Below, one piece after another: positions 39,222 through 48,400 of a stretch of DNA of 64,000 nt (position 1 is the first letter of the stretch; the number at the start of each line of letters is the position of its first letter). The stretch covers positions 6,105,699-6,169,698 of the forward strand of contig JACSVZ010000007.1 in the NCBI GenBank assembly GCA_014706295.1. The letters run 5' to 3'. The position numbers were made by a program, and so were the translations under genes. Below the pieces are notes generated by a model. It was given only the letters and a program-made list of their open reading frames with translations, did not search any database and was not told where the DNA came from. Source of the stretch: Lycocorax pyrrhopterus obiensis (lineage: Eukaryota; Chordata; Aves; Passeriformes; Paradisaeidae).

Positions 39222-39382
39222 ATGCTGCGGGGCGATGCCCGGCGACAGGGAGGACGAGATCTGCCAGAAAGCGCTGCAGCTGCTGGCCGAGCTGTGCTCC
39301 GTCGGGGCGGTGGAGAACGAGAACTGCCGGGATTTCATCTACTACCTGCGGGACAGAGCCCGGCCCCGCCTCAGCGACTCAG
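39222..39382 (+). other. Upstream overlapping reading frame in SYT9 exon 1
   Basis: An ATG at 39222, 13 nt before the SYT9 start and in a different frame, has A at -3. Its frame stays open to the splice donor, so in the mRNA it would overlap the SYT9 coding start and continue into exon 2. If transcription starts upstream of 39222 it could lower SYT9 translation. Its predicted peptide is Arg/Gly-rich with no known motif. The 39222 ATG itself is unlikely to be the main start because the other frame matches the synaptotagmin family. Confidence 0.5.
39235..39382 (+). CDS. SYT9: Synaptotagmin-9, first coding exon (partial)
   Basis: This exon encodes residues 1-49 of a synaptotagmin N-terminus, beginning MPGDREDEICQKALQLL and ending FIYYLRDRARPRLSDS. 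From family knowledge it closely follows vertebrate SYT9 (MPG start, ALQLLAELC, CxDFIYxLRDRARPRL) and is less like SYT3, SYT6 or SYT10. Synaptotagmins are vesicle or plasma-membrane Ca2+ sensors for SNARE-driven exocytosis, with a luminal N-terminus, one membrane segment and two C2 domains. This exon covers only the luminal part. C10, C21 and C31 match the N-terminal cysteines that in this subgroup form disulfide-linked dimers. The start at 39235 is chosen because it aligns with the family MPG start and has G at -3. The exon ends GACTCAG|GTGCGG, donor GT at 39383, phase 1. The transmembrane exon, expected to continue with an ISVSLL-like sequence, was not seen in the rest of the window, in keeping with a long first intron. 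There is no sign of decay. Confidence 0.9.
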
Positions 39383-39384
39383 GT
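39383..39384 (+). other. SYT9: Splice donor of SYT9 intron 1
   Basis: CAG|GTGCGG at the end of the conserved N-terminal coding block. It leaves one base (G) of a split codon, which fits the Asp or Gly codon expected before the ISVSLL-type membrane segment in SYT9 relatives. Confidence 0.85.
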
Positions 39385-39558
39385 GCGGTCGCCGCCCTCG
39401 GGGGCGCGGGCACCGGCGGCCTCCCCCCGGCCCCGGCTGCGGGAGGAGGGCGAGCTGCCCCGAGCATCCCCGGGCGGCCGGGTGCCGCGGGGCGAGGCCT
39501 GCCGGCGCGGCGGGGGCTGCCCGGGAGCGGGCGGCCGCGGAGGGAAGGAGGTGGCGGC

Positions 39559-39590
39559 GGGATGCTCCGGGGACGCGGGGCTGGCGGGGG
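39559..39590 (+). promoter_or_regulatory. Potential G-quadruplex motif in the start of intron 1
   Basis: Four G-runs (39559-39561, 39569-39572, 39577-39580, 39586-39590) separated by loops of 7, 4 and 5 bases on the + (non-template) strand. This satisfies the usual G3+N1-7 rule. It lies about 180 bp after the exon 1 donor in a G-rich stretch (about 39505-39615), a setting associated with R-loops near CpG-island promoters. Confidence 0.6.
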
Positions 39591-39920
39591 ATGCCCGGCC
39601 CGGCCGGGGGATGACGCCGGTGCGGGCTCGGTGCCGCCGGGTTCGGTTTTAGCGCCCGGCGCTGGGGGAGATGCGGAGCCCGAGCCCGCAGCGCTCCCCG
39701 AGCCCGCTCCGGGTGCGGCAGCGCGGGGGGCGGGCGGGCAACTTCGCGCGGCCGCTGCCCGCCCGGAGCGGGCCGGAGCCGCCCTGCCCGGCGCCGCCGC
39801 GGCTCTGCTGCAGTGCCGGGGGCCCGGGGCTGCCCTGCTGCTCCCCCGGCCCTCCCAGCGCTCGGGGGGAAGCGCAGAGGCGCGGGGGGCTCGCAGCTCG
39901 GTTTAACTGGAACACGATTT

Positions 39921-42128
39921 AACCCAACTCCCCAGTTCCCAGTTCTGTATGTCACAAGCTAAAAGGACAATTCCTCTCATATCTGTAGCAGATGGGGGGG
40001 CTGTAGGTCTGACAAGGTGTACACTGGATGGTTTTCTGTGTGTATGTCAGGATTACGGTTTCCTCATCGTGGCAAAACACTCTTACTTAAAAACTTTAAC
40101 TTAAGGAAGCTTTATCGTAAGGAAGCTGAGCTCCAGATGCGCAAAATCGTGAAAAGGTTGAGGATGTGTCTCTGGACAGAAGGGAAAGGCAAATTGCAGT
40201 TTAGAGTAGCAGCTTATTGTATTTATTTTTACATCATCACGTTGAGTTTGCTCAGTATGAGGAGAAATTTAGAGAGTTAAAAGAGAAGTTGATAAACGTT
40301 TGCAGTACTGGGAAGCCTTGCTGTTAGATCAGCTGGTTATCACAGTATTCATTGCTTCATTATTCTCTGAAACAAATCAGTCCATTTAGCATAGGGCAGT
40401 CTAATGACACTCTATTCTTAAATATTTTTCTGTAATTTGGTGAGCCTGAAGTAACACTCAGAGTGCGACTTCCTGACAAATCCTTGGACATGCTGAAGGC
40501 CTGGAGAAAACAAGTAAAACTAAGTAAAAGCGTACTCGATGGGGGAAAAAGATGTGCTATCACAGTAAATGAATAAGGAATTTTCTGTCATTCAGTTTGC
40601 TTGTATGCAAAGCTATTTGCAGTCATTCTGGCTTTTCACTATTTAAAATATTCAAATTGGAGTGATTCATGCAATGTTTGATAAGGATTCTTTAAAAGTA
40701 GGCAAATTTAATTGTTTCGTTCATATAGGCAGATTTAATTACTTTGTTCATATAAGCAGTAATTTTTGTGACAGACACCTGTGATTTTCTGTAATTTTCA
40801 TTTACTAAAGGATCAGTCACATATTTGTATATCAGGTCATGGCTCCAAAGACATCTGTTTAAATCAGCGCTCACTTTGGATACGAAACTACTTGAAATGC
40901 ATATGGAGACTTTAACCTCCACTACTTGGATAACAGCTTTTCAGATTTCTTTCAGAAGCTACCTGCTTTTTTTTTTTTTTCCATCAGCCTCGGGCAAAAA
41001 GAGTACCTGGCATCTGTTTGGGAGTGATTTTAAAACATGGTGTGCTCAGTAAAAATTTATCACCTCTACCTAAAGGTGAAAAAAAAAATTCAAATGTGTG
41101 TTTATTTCTACCTGTTTTGCTTGAACTGTTATTATACAACAGCCTTCCGGTATTGTTGCGAACCTGCTCGATTACACAGAGCAGCAGTCCCTAACCTTCG
41201 CCAGCCAATGTGCAACAACACTGAGCAATTATGCTGCAGGCAGCATCTTCCCATTGGCCTCAATCTGAACATTTTTATTTTTTGCAGCTGCAGCCAGTCT
41301 CAGAGGGTCTAGCGGGCAACACGCTACCCATGAGGCCTGACTTGGAAAATACTTCTGTGAGGTGGTAATGTCAGGAATTTGTTAATTTACCTAGTCTCGT
41401 ATTTCTTTGATTAAAATATATGTTATCCTAGTAAACTAGTAAACTGGCTGTCCGTGTGGTTTGTTTAGCTGGTCCTTAGTTGTGGTGCTGTGGGCTGTGA
41501 GAAGACAGTGCACATGACTTCCAAAATGAAGCAATACGATTTGCAGTCAAAGGGCAGTAAGTACACTGACCAAACCCGGCTTGCTTTGTGTGGTGAGTTT
41601 CATTGACTTAACAAGGGCAGAATGGCCTTAAAAAGCCCTGACAGCTGATCCGTTCCCTTTCCAGCCACTAGTGGCCTAAACATAGGGATGTGAAGAAAAG
41701 TGGTGCTGAAGGACAGCGTCTCCCTATCAGAACCGGGCAAAAGATGAAGCTGTCCTTGTTCCAGCTTCCGGCCCCCCGAGGTGTGAAAGCGATGGGCTTT
41801 AGTCAAACTGAGTAACTTGCTCTTAGGCCACCCAAAGTAAAAATGTCTACAACATTAGAGTGGAGAAAAGTGCATGACTAGGTACGTGACTAGGTATTGT
41901 AAGGAATTACTGCATGGGGCAATGCTTTTAAAAGTGTTTCTGAAATAAAGTTGCCACTTGCCTAAACCCAGCGACATGGTGGATACAGATAATTCTGCAG
42001 CACGTTTGGTTGAAGCCGTTCGTGGATGTTGGCTCTGTCCCCCATCAGGAGTTGTTAGAAAAACCAACCCCTAACTGAGGGAGGGGAGAGAGGGAGCTGA
42101 GGGGCTTCTGAGCCTGATGACAGCGTTT
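39921..42128 (+). other. SYT9: SYT9 intron 1, proximal part
   Basis: AT-rich intron sequence with an imperfect 27-bp tandem duplication (40701-40754) and a 14-T run at 40967-40980. The T-run is followed by CCATCAG and resembles an acceptor, but the reading after it does not match any synaptotagmin. No recognisable exon or retroposon. Confidence 0.6.
40701..40754. repeat. Imperfect 27-bp tandem duplication
   Basis: Units 40701-40727 and 40728-40754 begin GGCARATTTAATT and end TTCATATA, with four mismatches in 27 bases. Part of a third unit (AGCAG) follows. Confidence 0.8.
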
Positions 42129-42134
42129 GTCTCC
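42129..42134. repeat. Target site duplication, left copy (GTCTCC)
   Basis: GTCTCC abuts the left end of the second solo LTR and recurs at 42502-42507. Confidence 0.8.
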
Positions 42135-42501
42135 TGTCGCTGTTTTCCCCACGGATGAGTAGAGAAACGACACAAAGTCCAGGCAAGGATCAATGAAAGA
42201 AGAGATTTTAATGAATTTTCGGAAGACTTTTATATGTTAGTTCGCAAAGAGTATTAAGTGGCATAAGATAATTGGCTTTCGCCCTCCACCCCCTAAGGGG
42301 ATTGGTCAAGTTCTAAGACACACAGCTCTGAATATGTTTTCCAGTTAGAACCGTAACAATTCTACCAAAACAATCCGCACCTGCAAGAAGTTTACAAAAC
42401 GGTAACATTGTTTTGTCTTGCTTGCATGGGAAAGAAAGAATTCTCACAAAATGCTGCAGAGAGCTGAAGAAATTCTCTGCCAGAGTTTTTCAGCATCCAT
42501 A
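42135..42501 (-). mobile_element. Solo LTR of an endogenous retrovirus, minus strand (copy 2)
   Basis: This 367-bp unit is of the same family and orientation as 36622-36986, with its own 6-bp duplication GTCTCC. On the minus strand it shows the CATATAAAAG TATA box (42227-42236), the ATTAAA signal (42207-42212) and the terminal GGGGAAAACAGCGACA. No internal retroviral sequence adjoins it. It lies in SYT9 intron 1, about 2.75 kb after the exon 1 donor and antisense to the gene. Its duplication differs from that of copy 1, which excludes the two LTRs being the ends of one provirus. Confidence 0.85.
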
Positions 42502-42507
42502 GTCTCC
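42502..42507. repeat. Target site duplication, right copy (GTCTCC)
   Basis: Partner of 42129-42134. Confidence 0.8.
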
Positions 42508-45424
42508 AAGCTCAGCCTCCCGGCGCCCCTCGGTCCCAGCGCTGAGCAGCCAGATCCCCGGAGATCCACTGCTGTCCTGCCTGACATCTGACGCGCTTGG
42601 CTCCGTGGCTCCCTGCCGTCTGGGTGGTTGCTGTGTGACTCAGGCCGGGAGGGACTGGATGCTCGTGGTGTGCGCCACGTCCTTATTTTTCGTGCAGTTT
42701 CCCCCTGTTGTGGGGAGTGCTGCACTTGCTTCGAGCATGAGTTTAAGGGCTAATGAGATCTGGGTTTAGTGCGCTGGTCCACTGGATTTAAAGGGTGACA
42801 CGAGTGAGTCAGATTTTAAAGCTTTTCAGAAAACTAAAAATGCAAATTAGGCCTTTAGTGAAAAATCTTCAATTAGTTCAATAAGAGTTATATGTCAGAG
42901 CAACCTCGAAAATCCCAATAGGCATCCTTAAGCATTTAGATACCTTAATAAGCTGACTCGTTTTCTGTTCCATTGTAAAATGTCAATAATATTTCTGTAT
43001 CGTAGAAGGGCTTTATGAGGGTAAATTGTGAAGTCTGAACACATCAAGTATGTAATACATTCATAAAGGAGAGTCAGGTGGACCTCTCAGAGGACCTTCC
43101 AAGATCATGGAATATCACCCATGACACCAGGTAAAGCAAAATATTGTAGAGGAGGAATGGGTGTTGCTTGAGTAGAAGAATGCATTGAAGGAAAAAAAAT
43201 CTAAAAAACCAAAACAGCAACAACAAAATCATGAAAGCAGAAAATCTTAATGCAGAGACTGACCATTAAACAAGGAATTAAGACAAAAAAGCTGCTTATG
43301 AAGATAAAGGTTATAAAAAAAGTCCAGGCCATTAATCATAGTAAATTTGCATTAATTTTGTAGTAGAAAAATGAATAGAAATAAAAAGTAAAGTTTTCTT
43401 TTGTGTTGCTTTGGATTGCACATCTTGAGGATGAGCCAGCAAGGTCTTAAAATATTCTTAATTACATTGTTTTAAATTGACTAATAGATGCTAATACAGA
43501 ATACATGATGAATATTGTGGGCATAGTGATGGCCATTAGGCATAAAGTATTCTACAGGTCATAAGTATGAGATCAATATTGCGCAGTGACAGAAAGCCAG
43601 ATTTTAGTACTTGATGGAAGTAAAGATAGTTGATAGTCAAGAAATTAAAAAAATTGGGAGTGGAAATGGGATGGATATTGAAGACAAAATGTATGAGAGG
43701 CTGCAGTTACGGCCTTGCAGTGGAATCTAAGGATCTTATGAATCAGTACTTTATTTTTTGATGTATACTTTCAACTTCACGACAGAGAAAAGCACAAAGA
43801 AACAAGAAGCCAGAGAGGTATAAACGCGGCCTCCCAGCCCGGTGGTGGAATGCGAGAGGCGAGGTTTTCTGTGGAGAGTGTTGTTCCAATAGACTGGTCA
43901 TTCCCTAGAAAGCTAATACTTGCAATTAAATCGTACCTCAGAAAGTTTCCCTTTAATTCAGAACTGAGTTTAAAAACGAAACCTGTCTTCAGAAAGTAGT
44001 TTGAGTCCTTAAAAAGGTATTTTAAAACTTTTGTACCTCAAATTACTTCCTTATTTATTCCCACCTCATCCCCCAAATCTTCCAGGAGCATATAAAGCTG
44101 AAGATTTTCTTCAAGACGCTAAGTGCATCTAGATTTAGCTAGATAAAAAAACATTTACAAGTTGTAAAGATGTGAAAAACATTTGAGTGGGTGAAATAAC
44201 CTCCAGTATGTTTTTTATTTGTATGGTACTCACTGTGAGCCATTGCTTTCCATATTTTTAATTTTCTTTTCCTGATAGTATTCAATGTGTCCTGCTAGTG
44301 CAAGACTTCGTAGGATAGAGGACAAGTGTGAATCATATTCCCTCTCTTGAGGTCCAAGGAATGAACCTGTGTGAGACCCAAGTTCCTTTGGGTTTCAAAA
44401 AGCTAAATGCTCCTTCAAGAGTTTAAAAAAAAAAGGTGGTATTATGTATTTTAAACTAAAGATAGGTTTTCTTGTTCTCTTTGGAAAAGTCGAGAACAAG
44501 TTTGAAGAAGGTAAAAACGATTGCTTCCTGTTGCTTGAATTCTAAAATGCTCTGCTAGTTTAATTCCCTCTAAACAAAGAGGCTCTCAGAGATTTTCCTG
44601 TCATACTGGAGGAGTATAATATGTTTTTTTCCTTGGAAATCTGTTTTAAACAGATAGCTAAACTTTGAAACAAGTTGTAGAAAAGAGCAAATCATGTTCA
44701 GAGTAAAGGGACTACCTGTGTGCTTAATAATGGCTTGAAACTATAATTAAGGTAAATATATGTAAATAAAAATTAAGGTTTTCATTTACTGTAACCACAT
44801 ATAACTTTTTCCTAGAATGTAGTTTTGTTCTTTTTATGGGTAAGCTAAAAATGTTCAGGTGTTTAAGTTATGATTTACTCTTCAGAACCAGAGAAAAGGA
44901 AGACTACAAAGATTTTCCTTACGATAAAACTGAGCTTTGATCAGGCTGGAACACAGTCGTGTTAAATACTCTTCAGATATGAAAGAGCCCTGCACTACTG
45001 AAATCAGTTTCTATTTTTCAGAGGTGCAAAGCAACTGTAGTGTAGCAGCACTGTAACTTGAGAAGCCAAACATGAGTAGGTTTTCTGTAGTCCCCGTGAC
45101 CAAACTCACTCCAAACTCACTGCTGTCCCATGGCTGCTCCTGGGCACTGTGGGGACAAGAAAGGTGTCAGTCTATGAGAAAAAGGCAAGAGGAAGGTGCC
45201 TTCTAGCCCTGATTCAGTGCAGGTGTGGAAAGTAGGAGCTTTCTAGGGCTTCCATTTCCATTTTGGTTTTAGTCCTGATTTGTATGGGGATTTTACCAAA
45301 TGTTTGTTATTTGCAGTCTGCCCTTATACACTGAAACTATAACAGTGTGTAACACTGTGGTAGATAGACTGATGCCAACTACACCTCTTTGTATTTAACA
45401 GAAAAAATGTATTTACTCATACAC

Positions 45425-45438
45425 TATATATATATATA
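45425..45438. repeat. (TA)7 microsatellite
   Basis: Seven perfect TA dinucleotides in the intron, a likely length polymorphism. Confidence 0.85.
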
Positions 45439-48400
45439 ATACTTATTTCCTGAAGGCACTGCAAGCCCATTTGTGAAGTAATACTACATGTTAGAAATAA
45501 CCTGCTAGCTGAATCTGAAATCAGTTATCTCTGCAGTCATCACACAGTTTATGCAAGTCTTTTCCAAGTGTGCAGCAAACATTAAGGAAAATGGGTTATT
45601 TTCAACTGCAAGTAACAAAAATATCTATCATTGAAAACAACCTGAAGAGCAATGACCTTGGAAAATTAGGATGCCTAATAGCATACAGTCTGTCTTACAC
45701 CTGAATTCCCATCTTAAGTGCCAGTTTTGCTGATGAAGAGCAGTAGGCTAAATTTAGCCCTTGTACATACAAACTGGTTTTGCCACTACATCTTGATCAC
45801 TGCATTTGTCATAGCTCTTATTTCAATGGGATTTGCACATTCCTCATAGATGGGGGGAGAGGGGAAAGAATTTTTAAATTATGCTTTCCTTAGAATTACC
45901 CATAGTCTTTGTGCAGGCCACAGTTTACATTTGGCACACAGCCCTGATTGCTTAAGCAGAGGTGTTACTGTAACAGATTTATGGGTTATTAATTCCTAAA
46001 AACTCATGAACTTGCATTACAATAATGATATTTTTAGAATTTTATTATGGAAGAATACTGAATTGTCACGTATTTGTGTGATCCACACATTTAATGACCC
46101 AACTACAGACGATCAGCCACATGTTCCCCCCGATAGCTTTCTGGAAAATTCCTTTCCGAACTAGTTTGTGTGAGTTTAATTACACTGACAATTCAGAGAC
46201 GTAGAAATGTAAGTCCAGAATTATTGCTGTCATAACAGCAGATCTGGTTAAACTCAGTCTCGAGGCTGTGCAGCTCTGTACCAGCTTTGGTGTGTAATAC
46301 ATAGAGGCTGAGCATAAACTGCAATTTATGTATTTTTGTTTAAAACCACATTTCTAGGGTTTAGCTCTTCCCCTGCTGAAAATAATGATCATTGTTGATG
46401 CAGTGCAAAGCTGTACTTAAGAACATTGCACTGTACATCTTTTGCTATATTTTGTCATTCATTTAAGCTCTTCTGTGGCTTTATTTAGACCAAAGAGATA
46501 AAGAGAGATTATTTTGACGTAAAGCTTTATGTCCCTTTCATATTGCTAACAAAATTTTAGTTCAAGGGATAAGAATTTAGAATAATTAATTACAGATGGA
46601 AGGAATGCTGTCAGTTGCAACTGCAGTTCCTAAAGCTCATCATTTTACGAGATCAATCTTTTTTGCATGCTTATTGTACTGTTAAGTAGAAAGTGCTTGA
46701 TCCATTTATTTGGAGAGTGCAGACAAAAAGTGTTGTGTATAACAGGTGGTGGTTTGCACATTCGTTACAACTGCTGTTGTAGTCACACTGGGTATTGTGT
46801 GATTTAAGCTGCTCAAGATGTTCAGCTGCCCCTTTTTTTGGATTTAGGCATTCATTAGCCAAGTGAGATCAGTTTGGCTTCCTTTGGCAGACGTGTGCAC
46901 TGCAGGATTTGATCCTGTGTGCCTCCCAAGGTTAGCTGGAATTCAGAAATACGGTAGGTGCAGTCGAAACTGGCATGTGTGTCTGTATGTTTTAAGCCAA
47001 TTTACAGCTGATGTGTGTCTACCAAAGATAAATGCTGGGAGAGTCTATAATCTCTCAGAAAAAGCTTTCAGATTCTTGCTGTAAATCCACCATAGTAAGA
47101 AAAAAAAGTCAGGCACTAATGATGTTGGAGTTAAAACTTTCAAAGGGCACTTAAAATAAGAAGAATGAGGATTTGAAATAGGATAATTCCTGCCAGGATA
47201 CTTTCTCACTTTCCTTTTTTTCCTGTTGAGTTTCACATGCACACAAAAAGAAAGCCTTGCTGACTTCTCTTGGAAGTACGTTTCTTCAGTTCATTACATT
47301 TCCATCAGGGAGTTTGTTTAGAATATCCTAATTCTACCTTAGAGTCTGTGAAAGTCCCTGAATACTTCCTTTCCCCCTGTGATGGACCTTTCCTGTGTGT
47401 ATACAAAACACTAAATATTTATCTTTGAAAATTTCTTCTGGTAAGCCAGTCTTCATCATTCCCACCCAGGTTACTTTGTGCCTGGTTTCTCCATCCCTTT
47501 CCTAAATTATTTGTGCATATACCAATGTTTCAGGTATTTGCCCACCTGGGTGTTCCCACTCCATTTCTCAAGCAGCGTCTCATTTTATTTACTGCCCCAT
47601 TTCTAATCTCTTTAATTCATCTCTGTTTTAGTTCTCTGACTTCAGGAATATAGTTTTTCTTCTCACATTTAGTGTGATTTCAGAATGCAGTAAGAGTTTC
47701 AGTAGCTGTGTAGTCAATCAGTACCTAAGGTTTGACCCATCTTACACTCTTGTTGTCTCATTGGGCATCTGTCTGCAGCCATATAAAATTCCTTTAGAGT
47801 TTCCTTCTAAAGCTTTCTGCTGCTTTTATTGTTTGCAAGACTTTCATGGCTATGGAGTTCATGGTTTCACCAATAAATATTAAGACATTCCAAAAGCTGT
47901 TTCTCACATCTATCCAATTTTATAAATAATTACAACTTGTAGTTCTGTACAAATTATCCTACTATTACAGAAAGGAATGTACAATGCTAATTAGAAAATG
48001 ATCAATGAGACCAACAGTCTTATGATCTTCTGTTTCCATTTGTAGCAGATGTTTTACCCATTTAAAAGAGGAGTTTATTTTTTTCCCCTAGAGAAGTGGA
48101 ATGGATAAGATTAATGCCTAGTTATTCTAGCTCTTTTTGGGAAGCCAACCCTAAACAGGCTGATCTCAAGTATTCATTATGCTAAGCCTTCTCTCCACAG
48201 CATAAAGAGAGAGAGTGTTTCCTGAGCCTGGCTGCAGGGAAATGCAGCAGGTACTGAGCTATTCTTGCTGAGTGCTGTCCTATTCCCTGTAGTAGGGCTG
48301 ATGTAGGACGTGTGTAGCAGTGGCATTATGGCAGTTCTTACCTGCTGTAAAGAGATTTTAGGTCCATTAGCAACTAAATACAAGAGAAAACAGATCTGGT

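Larger units (their letters stand above)
38500..39920. promoter_or_regulatory. SYT9: CpG island over the SYT9 promoter and first exon
   Basis: A sharply bounded block of very high GC with abundant CpG in AT-rich surroundings, spanning the upstream region, exon 1 and the start of intron 1. It has GGGCGG-type Sp1 words (for example at 39112-39119), four tandem CCCGG units (39091-39110) and no obvious TATA box close to the exon. This is the usual architecture of a vertebrate CpG-island promoter with dispersed start sites. Transcription start sites cannot be placed from sequence alone. Long stop-free frames on both strands here (for example 38500-39036 and 39371-39955, minus) are GC artefacts. 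Confidence 0.9.

Noticed and set aside
39383..39906. Read-through extension of the SYT9 exon 1 frame to a 223-residue protein
   Set aside because: Similarity to synaptotagmin stops exactly at the CAG|GTGCGG donor; the rest is low-complexity Gly/Ala/Pro/Arg.
39371..39955. 194-codon minus-strand open frame over the intron 1 start
   Set aside because: Same GC artefact; overlapping + frames at 39235-39906 are equally open, and the conserved coding block ends at the donor at 39383.
40988..41052. Exon-like segment after a 14-T run and CCATCAG, phase-compatible with exon 1
   Set aside because: It reads only 21 codons to a TAA and does not encode the expected membrane segment; a chance poly(T)-acceptor combination is likely.
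36622..42501. The two LTRs as ends of a single provirus enclosing SYT9 exon 1
   Set aside because: Each LTR has its own different 6-bp target duplication, and there is no retroviral coding sequence between them.
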